DNA of 19,664 nt from CAYVDH01 sp964450355. Its GTDB lineage: Bacteria > Bacteroidota > Bacteroidia > NS11-12g > UBA955. The notes below the pieces were generated by a model. The model was not told where the DNA came from and did not search any database. It saw only the letters and a program-made list of their open reading frames with translations. Position 1 is the first letter of the stretch. Every line of letters starts with the position of its first letter. The position numbers and the translations under genes were made by a program. The stretch covers positions 1 to 19,664 of the forward strand of contig CAYVDH010000056.1 in assembly GCA_964450355.1 (NCBI GenBank), written 5' to 3'. Shown here in pieces: positions 13,960 through 19,664 of this stretch.

Positions 13960-15132
13960 ATGGGATGTGGAAGTTGCGGAACATCAGGCGGATGTTCACC
14001 TAAAGGATGTAAAAGTAACGGCACTTGTGGTACAAGTGGTTGTAATAAATTGAATGTGTACGATTGGCTTAAAGATGTGGTATTGCCAGACGATTACAAG
14101 CCATTTAATGTGATAGAAGTAAGATTCAAAGGAAGTAGAAAAGAGTTTTACAGAAACAACATTGATATGGATTTGTTTATAGGTGATGCTTTGGTAGTTG
14201 ATTCAGATTTTGGATACGATGTAGGTCATGTTTCTTTAAGCGGAGAATTGGTTCGTTTACAATTGAAAAAAAATCACATTGACGAAAAAAGCGAACAAAT
14301 AAAAAACATACAAAGAAAAGCAACTGAAAAAGATTTAGATAGATACAACGAAGCTAAATCGCGAGAATCAAAAGTGCTTGAAAGAGCAAGAACCATTGCT
14401 TTAGAGCTTAAGTTGGAGATGAAATTAAGCGACATTGAAATTCAAGGAGACAACAAAAAAGTCATTTTCTTTTACACGGCAGAGAGCAGAGTGGATTTTA
14501 GAGAATTGATAAAAAAATATGCTGAAGAATTCAAGTTGAGAATCGAAATGAGGCAGATTGGATACAGGCAAGAGGCAGCTAGACTAGGAGGAATAGGAAG
14601 TTGTGGTAGAGAGCTGTGTTGCAGTACATGGCTTACAGATTTCAAAATGGTGAATACCTCGGCTGCAAAGTATCAAAATTTGTCTATAAACATGCTTAAA
14701 TTATCAGGACAGTGTGGTAAATTAAAGTGTTGTTTGAATTATGAGTTGGATACCTACATGGAAGCATTAAATGAATTTCCTAAGGGCAAAACAGTCAAAA
14801 TTAACACCACTGCTGGTCCAGCAATCATGATGAAAATTGATATTTTAAAGAAGTTGACTTGGTTCACTTACGAAGAAAAACCAGGTTGGGTTTGCGTTCC
14901 ATTAAATCAAGTGAATGATGCCATTAAGTTGAATGAAAATGGGAAAGTAGCCCCTGAATTTGTAGGTTTAGTAGTGGAAGAAAAATTAGATAAATCCATA
15001 CAAGTAGATAACATTGTTGAATTGGTAAATGATGATTTAACTAGATTGGATAATAAAACTAAAAACAAGCCAAACAATAACAACAATAAAAAGAAGTTCA
15101 AGAAGAAATTTGTTGGAAAGAAAAATGCATAA
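13960..15132 (+). CDS. ricT: PSP1-domain protein RicT/YaaT
   Basis: 390 residues. It has a Cys-rich N-terminus (C3, C6, C12, C17, C23, C28 in MGCGSCGTSGGCSPKGCKSN...), then the PSP1 domain (about 45-275) with the Cys motifs SCGRELCCSTW (C215, C220, C221) and QCGKLKCCLNYE (C252, C257, C258), and a basic Asn/Lys-rich C-tail (NKTKNKPNNNNNKKKFKKKF). In Bacillus the RicT (YaaT) protein, with RicA and RicF, forms a Fe-S complex acting on RNase Y and development, and it also lies directly after holB; that linkage is kept here. Its exact role in Bacteroidota is not settled. The gene following ricT in many Bacteroidota is gldH, which is absent here; a convergent hipA lies downstream instead. Confidence 0.92.
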   Translation: MGCGSCGTSGGCSPKGCKSNGTCGTSGCNKLNVYDWLKDVVLPDDYKPFNVIEVRFKGSRKEFYRNNIDMDLFIGDALVVDSDFGYDVGHVSLSGELVRLQLKKNHIDEKSEQIKNIQRKATEKDLDRYNEAKSRESKVLERARTIALELKLEMKLSDIEIQGDNKKVIFFYTAESRVDFRELIKKYAEEFKLRIEMRQIGYRQEAARLGGIGSCGRELCCSTWLTDFKMVNTSAAKYQNLSINMLKLSGQCGKLKCCLNYELDTYMEALNEFPKGKTVKINTTAGPAIMMKIDILKKLTWFTYEEKPGWVCVPLNQVNDAIKLNENGKVAPEFVGLVVEEKLDKSIQVDNIVELVNDDLTRLDNKTKNKPNNNNNKKKFKKKFVGKKNA

Positions 15133-15276
15133 TGGCTTTGTTAAAATGCCATCACTTCTATAGTTTCGTTCTTTTTACCGTTTTTCTTAAGTAATTAACA
15201 TAGCCATTGTTTTATAATGAATTTGTCTGTATGCGAATTTATTTGATTGTTTTTAATTGATGATATATGCTGGAGT

Positions 15277-16566
15277 TTATTGTAATTTTTTAATCAATGT
15301 ATTTCCAATGGCTTTTGTTAGTTTTTTATCTACGTCAATTTTTTTTGCGTATTGCTCCCATTGATTCACTACATGCAATACTTTTTCTATCGTTTCTTTC
15401 GGTTTTTTTATGTTCAGTTTATTGGCAAATTCTATAAAATCCTTAAGTTCAAAATCTGTTCTTTTGTTTTCTATAGTTAAAGCGTGCTCGCTTACCCAAG
15501 GGCTATTTGGTCTGTAAGCGTGGCAAATATCAAATGCAGGTGAAAGTTTCCATTCACCATTTTTTGGCATTAGAAAAGCAAAGTTTTTTGTGTGGTCATC
15601 ACAATTTCTTGCCAATACATTAAATACCATCCTGGTGTATAATTGTTGTGCATCCGTGTAGGGCAAATTCAATGTTCGCATGGTTTCAAACAGTTGTTCA
15701 TAACTGTGCATTCCTACATCATAAAAGTCGTAATGTTGCATGCCACAAAAACTTTGCATGTGTATTTTTTCATTGAGTATTCGGTCGAATCGTTTGGTCA
15801 TAAAATGGGCCCTGCCATTTTCTTCAAACAATTGGCAATCATTCATGATGATGCCAGCGTCTTTAGCCATAAGGTGGTATGCCATTTCTACTCTTCCATA
15901 CCCATTGCTAGCGCCAAATTGTTTATCTGTTACTCCGTCAAACTTGATGAGCCAGTGTTCAAACCCATCGGGGGCTATAGATTGGCCACTTTTTACTTGA
16001 TTGGTTTTTGCATTATACGCAATTATGGCTTTGGCTCTAGCTCCACCAGCCGAAGTGCCTATTTTTAAAATATCATAAATATTTTTCTCTTCATTTTTTG
16101 ATAATTTGCTGGTAAATACTTTTTTTTCTTGCATGATTTGTTCAGCAATTTTCACCAAAGTACTAATTTCTATGTCGCTATCCGATTCTTCAGTTTGAGG
16201 GTTTGCTGGTTTGAATTCCAGTGCACCCATGCCTCTATTTCCAATGAAACAAAGCGTTTCAATGGGATTGAGACTGTTACTTGGCCTTTTGTTTTTTTGC
16301 AACCACGCATTGATTAAGGCATTGCCATATTTATCTGGCAATACATCGGCCACCAATCCTGGAAGTCCTTTGAAGGTGTTGTTATTTCTGTGTTCAGGAA
16401 AGGAGTATATTTGTTTGTTGCTCAGGGGCATTTTTATTGGACTTAAATCCAAGTTGAGAGAAATGAATTCGGGGTCGTATTCAAAACTGCCAATGCCATT
16501 GTTTTTGTTCCAAGCGATGGCGCCTACTCTGTAGTTCCACAGATAGATGAGAGCTGATTGAACCAT
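15277..16566 (-). CDS. hipA: HipA-family serine/threonine kinase toxin
   Basis: 429 residues, full length for HipA. There is an N-terminal couple_hipA-type domain (about 4-118, with FKGLPGLVADVLPDKYGNAL), then the HipA kinase core. Visible motifs are the Gly/Ser loop LKIGTSAGGARAKAI (S172 is the likely counterpart of the E. coli autophosphorylated S150), the catalytic loop ARNCDDHTKNFAF with D323 and N328, and the metal-binding SPAFDICHAY with D346. All are intact, so it is probably active. E. coli HipA phosphorylates glutamyl-tRNA synthetase and provokes dormancy; whether this family member has the same target is unknown. It is co-transcribed after hipB with two bases between stop and start. 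It may stabilise a genomic region or respond to stress. Confidence 0.92.
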   Translation of the reverse strand: MVQSALIYLWNYRVGAIAWNKNNGIGSFEYDPEFISLNLDLSPIKMPLSNKQIYSFPEHRNNNTFKGLPGLVADVLPDKYGNALINAWLQKNKRPSNSLNPIETLCFIGNRGMGALEFKPANPQTEESDSDIEISTLVKIAEQIMQEKKVFTSKLSKNEEKNIYDILKIGTSAGGARAKAIIAYNAKTNQVKSGQSIAPDGFEHWLIKFDGVTDKQFGASNGYGRVEMAYHLMAKDAGIIMNDCQLFEENGRAHFMTKRFDRILNEKIHMQSFCGMQHYDFYDVGMHSYEQLFETMRTLNLPYTDAQQLYTRMVFNVLARNCDDHTKNFAFLMPKNGEWKLSPAFDICHAYRPNSPWVSEHALTIENKRTDFELKDFIEFANKLNIKKPKETIEKVLHVVNQWEQYAKKIDVDKKLTKAIGNTLIKKLQ

Positions 16567-16568
16567 GT

Positions 16569-16922
16569 TTACCAGTCAGTTGTTTTTTTAGGGTTTTTAA
16601 TGGAGGATTTAGAGGCTCTTTTTCTTTCGTATTTTGATTGCATTTCCGCGAGCAATAAAGGGCTAATTTCTGTTTCTAATTCCAAAAAACTCAAAGAGTT
16701 TAATTGTTTAAGAGCTCTTGTAATTTGAATAAACGTCATTAAGTTGCCACCTTTGCCTGCTTCTAGTTCAATGAGAGTGCTTCGGTTAATGCCTGCATCC
16801 AAAGCAAGCTGAGCCTGAGATTTATTCAGTTTTAATCTTTGGTGTTTAACGAATTGACCTATTTTTTCTAAAATAGCTTTGTCGGTTAAGGTGTTGTAGT
16901 TAATGTTGGATAAATAGCTCAT
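16569..16922 (-). CDS. hipB: HipB-family Xre antitoxin
   Basis: 117 residues. An Xre-type helix-turn-helix spans about 20-75 (IGQFVKHQRLKLNKSQAQLA followed by LDAGINRSTLIELEAG). The C-terminal region (about 85-117) is basic and probably disordered (YERKRASKSSIKNPKKTTDW) and ends in Trp. In E. coli HipB, a C-terminal Trp (W88) and the tail are important for contact with HipA and for Lon turnover, so the terminal Trp here is a suggestive parallel. It should bind HipA and repress its own operon. A -7-like box and a perfect 9-4-9 palindrome lie upstream. Confidence 0.9.
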   Translation of the reverse strand: MSYLSNINYNTLTDKAILEKIGQFVKHQRLKLNKSQAQLALDAGINRSTLIELEAGKGGNLMTFIQITRALKQLNSLSFLELETEISPLLLAEMQSKYERKRASKSSIKNPKKTTDW

Positions 16923-16960
16923 TGGCTTTAATTAAATGTATTAATGATGGATAATGACTA

Positions 16961-16968
16961 CAAATATA
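16961..16968 (-). promoter_or_regulatory. Possible -7 box for hipBA
   Basis: On the minus strand TATATTTG fits TAnnTTTG; it lies 38 bases upstream of the hipB ATG (16920-16922). No -33 TTG is found at the usual distance. Confidence 0.35.
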
Positions 16969-17045
16969 CTCATTTATTTTAAATTATAAAACATTTTTTT
17001 CAATAATGATAGAAAAAAGCAACAATGTAGTAAATAATGAATTAT

Positions 17046-17067
17046 AATGTTGTAAAAATACAACATT
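17046..17067. promoter_or_regulatory. Perfect 9-4-9 palindrome upstream of hipBA, candidate HipB operator
   Basis: AATGTTGTA-AAAA-TACAACATT, all nine pairs matching. It has no T run and so is not a classic terminator. HipB-type antitoxins bind inverted repeats in front of their own operons, so this is a candidate operator, although it is about 80 bases upstream of the possible -7 box. Confidence 0.4.
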
Positions 17068-17100
17068 GATTTGAGGTTTATTTATTAATTTAAAGAGTTA

Positions 17101-17126
17101 AAAAAGCCCACGATTTTAATCGTGGG
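17101..17126 (-). terminator. Orphan Rho-independent terminator-like hairpin
   Basis: Arms CCCACGATT (17107-17115) and AATCGTGGG (17118-17126) pair perfectly over nine bases. On the minus strand the hairpin is followed by GC and then T6, a typical intrinsic terminator. Yet no gene is visible on that strand for the 270 bases to its right, so either it ends an undetected small RNA or it is a relic. On the plus strand it is followed only by TTTG. Confidence 0.55.
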
Positions 17127-17374
17127 TTTGAAATAAAAGAGCCTAGAATATTCCCTAAAATTTGGATTTGAGCTTGGATTTGAATTTTATTGGTTTGAAT
17201 TTTTTAGAAACTCAAAACAAGTAGTTGAGACAGTGTTAAACAAACTTCAGCTAAAGTTTAAAAAAATAATCATATAAGATTTATGTCAAATTTTTTTTTA
17301 TCAAAAAGATATAAATTTCTAGTGTTTTTTAACGTTTTTTAGATTAGTATAAACAATTTAGTCTGAATAATTAA

Positions 17375-17382
17375 TATCTTTG
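17375..17382 (+). promoter_or_regulatory. Possible -7 box for the WG-repeat lipoprotein gene
   Basis: TATCTTTG fits TAnnTTTG, 16 bases before the ATG at 17399. There is no clear -33 TTG. Confidence 0.35.
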
Positions 17383-17398
17383 AAAAAGAAAATATTAA

Positions 17399-19663
17399 AT
17401 GCGATTATTTAATCTAAATAAAAATATTAATGCTATAGCTTTAATAGCAATTTGTGTAATATTGTTAGTTGCAAATGGCTGCAATTCGCAAAATTTAGAA
17501 TCAAATTTATCAGATTTACCGAGATTAATCCCATATAAAGATGGGAATAAATGGGGTTATTGTGATAAAAATAAGAAAATTGTCATACCATGTATTTACG
17601 AAACACATTATTTCTTTGATAAAAATGGACTAGCATTAGTTGGAACAAAAGCTGGTGCAAAAAGTGATAGAATGAATTTAGGTGTAATTGATTCATTGGG
17701 TAATATAGTAGTGCCACTTATTTTTGAGGAAGGTAAAAGCAAGTTTCTTTTTATTAAATATGACGGCAAAAACAAACAAAAATTTGGAAACTTTAAGTCA
17801 TTTGTTTATCATAGTATTCAAATTGTTATATTGTCAAGTGAATTTGAAATTTCTGGACACAATTTCGAGAATTTTACAATTTCAAATGATCCCAATAATC
17901 CGATTGTTTATGCCAAGGATTTAGGTTCAATAATTATTCAAAATATATATGAAAAAAATGCAAAAGTGTATAATAGATATGGTATAAATATATTACCAGA
18001 TTCTTTCGAGATAGTTGGTAGAGATATCAATGAAATGAGTCTAACATTTTATAATAATTATTTTATTGCAAAAAATTCTTATTTTGGCTATTTTCAAATA
18101 TTTAATTCTTCAGGTAAACCAATTACTGGTCATAAATATTTAAGAATTCATTACGTAAATGATACTGTATATGAAGGGACTGATAAAAATAGTACAGGAT
18201 TATACAACTTGAAAGGAAATCTTTTGGCGCTTGGGGAATTTAATCATTTAGGAAAAAATAAAGATTATTTGAATATTAGAAATAAATATGGGGAAACATT
18301 TTATTCTTTGAAATTTAATGAATTTATAGGAGAACCAATATTTAATAAACAAAATTCATATAAATTTTGTAAAAATTATGTAATTGTGCCTATTATTAAT
18401 AAAAAAGTCAGTTATAGTATTTATGATTATAATAAAGGTTCAACTGATATTAAAAATTATGATATTATTTCACCTGATTTAGCTTATGGATATATTATTG
18501 CCAAAAGAAATAAAGATGTTTATTTATATAATAAAAATTATTCCTTATTAAATGTGTTTACAAACACTGACACCATTATACCAATACTTAAAAATAAGTT
18601 TTGGGTAAAAACTAATAATTTATGTGGAATATGGTTGTTGGATGAAAAAAAATTTAGTATTGAACCAATTTATGAAAATATTGATTTTTCATATCCTAAC
18701 ATTTATATAGCTCAAACCAAGGATAAAAAAGTACGTGTGCTTGATACGGTTGGTAAAATGATGTTTTCAGACTCTTTTGTAAAATTTAATGTTGTTGTAC
18801 AGGAACAAAAAATAAATAAAATTAGTCAAAATTTTAAGAATCTTAATAATAAAGCAAATGTTGAAATTATGCCATTTCGACTTCCGATGGGAAGGTCTTT
18901 TACAATTAGTTATTTATTAATTAAAGATACAGTTTACTATGATAATGAGGATTATTTACGATTTTTTTCGCCAATTTATGAAAAGGATGATTATGACGAA
19001 ATTTTAAATAAACTTAAAATGATAACAAATACAGTTGTTCTTGAAGATATTAACGGAATTCAATATTTTATTGACAACAATTTGCATAAGGTAAAATTGC
19101 CTTCAAACTATAATTTACTAGCTAGGGTAGATAATATACTCTTTTTAGAAAATAAACAAAATAAACAAATACATTATACAAATTTAAGCGATATTAATTT
19201 GCATGAGATTAGATCTTATAATATTAATTATTGTAATAATGAACCAATAATTATTGTAGCTGAGAAAATGAATAACAATATTAATTATTTTCAATTAAAT
19301 AAAAATGGCATTCGAAATAATTTTAACTTTAAAGAATTGGAATTAATACAAGGATTAGATGATGTATTTTGTTTATATGGTAAAACAGATAAATTTAACA
19401 TGATATTTAATTCTGAAATGCAAATTAAAATACCTTCAAATTTTCAATTAAATTGCTGGGTAGGTGATTATGGTATAATTGAATCTATAACTAAGGAGAA
19501 TGAAGTAGGTTTGGCATTAAGAGATGGTAATCAAACAATGTTTTCTAATTGTATAATAAACCCAACATTATATCCATCGTTGTATGCTATTAATAAAATT
19601 AATGGAGACAATAGAGTTTTTGTTGGGTATGCGGATGTTTATGGAATTAAATATTACAATTAA
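17399..19663 (+). CDS. WG-repeat lipoprotein
   Basis: 754 residues and complete: the stop TAA is at 19661-19663. An N-terminal hydrophobic signal (12-27) ends in a lipobox-like LVANGC with the lipidated Cys at 28. The first clear WG unit is YKDGNKWGYCDKNKKIVIPC followed by IYE (about 46-68, W52-G53), then NLGVIDSLGNIVVPLIFEE (about 93-111). Later units are degenerate (SSYFGYFQIFNSSGKPITG-like, CGIWLLDEKKFSIEPIYE, RVLDTVGKMMF), spread through a beta-rich, Asn/Ile/Lys-rich protein. WG repeats form short beta units in secreted or surface proteins of unknown function. The coding sequence is visibly more AT-rich than its neighbours (many AAT, ATT, TTA codons), which hints at acquisition. Role unknown. 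Confidence 0.78.
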   Translation: MRLFNLNKNINAIALIAICVILLVANGCNSQNLESNLSDLPRLIPYKDGNKWGYCDKNKKIVIPCIYETHYFFDKNGLALVGTKAGAKSDRMNLGVIDSLGNIVVPLIFEEGKSKFLFIKYDGKNKQKFGNFKSFVYHSIQIVILSSEFEISGHNFENFTISNDPNNPIVYAKDLGSIIIQNIYEKNAKVYNRYGINILPDSFEIVGRDINEMSLTFYNNYFIAKNSYFGYFQIFNSSGKPITGHKYLRIHYVNDTVYEGTDKNSTGLYNLKGNLLALGEFNHLGKNKDYLNIRNKYGETFYSLKFNEFIGEPIFNKQNSYKFCKNYVIVPIINKKVSYSIYDYNKGSTDIKNYDIISPDLAYGYIIAKRNKDVYLYNKNYSLLNVFTNTDTIIPILKNKFWVKTNNLCGIWLLDEKKFSIEPIYENIDFSYPNIYIAQTKDKKVRVLDTVGKMMFSDSFVKFNVVVQEQKINKISQNFKNLNNKANVEIMPFRLPMGRSFTISYLLIKDTVYYDNEDYLRFFSPIYEKDDYDEILNKLKMITNTVVLEDINGIQYFIDNNLHKVKLPSNYNLLARVDNILFLENKQNKQIHYTNLSDINLHEIRSYNINYCNNEPIIIVAEKMNNNINYFQLNKNGIRNNFNFKELELIQGLDDVFCLYGKTDKFNMIFNSEMQIKIPSNFQLNCWVGDYGIIESITKENEVGLALRDGNQTMFSNCIINPTLYPSLYAINKINGDNRVFVGYADVYGIKYYN

Positions 19664-19664
19664 A

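Larger units (their letters stand above)
16923..17398. other. Non-coding gap between hipBA and the WG-repeat gene
   Basis: The 476-base stretch is very AT-rich. It contains the hipBA upstream elements, a terminator-like hairpin (17101-17126), a 10-base direct repeat TTGGATTTGA at 17162-17171 and 17174-17183 with a third partial copy at 17190-17198 (TTGGTTTGA), and a -7 box for the downstream gene. No reading frame or known RNA is recognised. Confidence 0.6.

Noticed and set aside
15132..15152. ATGGC ... GCCAT repeat after ricT as a terminator
   Set aside because: Five-pair stem with no following T run on either strand; too weak.
1..19664. CRISPR array or prophage genes
   Set aside because: No regularly spaced repeats and no phage structural, integrase or replication genes were seen anywhere in the window.

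Overview
The window is AT-rich Bacteroidota DNA. Several signs support this: TAnnTTTG-type -7 promoter motifs in front of several genes, a tmRNA with tag GENNFAMAA, an SusC/OmrA-style TonB-dependent receptor with a carboxypeptidase-regulatory N-domain, a DUF6660 protein, and a holB-ricT pair. The genus cannot be fixed from the sequence alone.

Left part (1-2484, minus strand): a wrecked type I restriction-modification locus. Reading from its 5' end it holds (a) a 117-residue chimera joining the start of HsdR to the tail of HsdM, the scar of a deletion that removed most of both genes; (b) an apparently intact YhcG/DUF1016 PD-(D/E)xK nuclease-family gene; (c) a second, diverged 24-codon copy of the hsdM tail; (d) an hsdS broken by a one-base frameshift in an A7 run and then cut off by what looks like the right end of an insertion sequence running off the left edge. 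The two hsdM tails flank yhcG and overlap the next start codon with identical geometry, which suggests how yhcG entered the operon.

2485-3291: the tmRNA gene ssrA with its promoter, followed by a 65-bp hairpin whose arms match the putative IS end at position 34-55 (a MITE-like element). It ends in T8 and so may also terminate ssrA.

3292-6324 (plus strand): a probable metal-acquisition or metal-handling operon made of a Cys-rich DUF6660 protein, a small exported HMA-like protein whose CxxC is replaced by CxxD with a second Cys in a later loop, and a TonB-dependent receptor with a CC-x4-C cluster in its plug. Then comes an OmpA-family outer-membrane/peptidoglycan protein (6544-7839).

7843-8633 (minus): a tight three-gene cluster of a GYF_2-domain tail-anchored protein, a small secreted protein and a 47-residue membrane peptide with a Cys cluster. 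9021-11346 (minus): a four-gene operon of a 103-residue conserved small protein, a 7-TM protein, a NarL-type histidine kinase and its LuxR-type response regulator, all abutting or overlapping. It is transcribed away from a sterol-desaturase/fatty-acid-hydroxylase-family gene (11473-12729), with well-formed divergent promoters between them.

12783-15132 (plus): housekeeping genes holB (clamp-loader delta') and ricT/yaaT (PSP1 domain), an arrangement also known in Bacillus. 15277-16922 (minus): a hipBA toxin-antitoxin pair with a palindrome upstream. 16923-17398 is non-coding, with an orphan terminator-like hairpin. 17399-19663 (plus): a large WG-repeat lipoprotein, complete, whose stop codon is one base from the window end.
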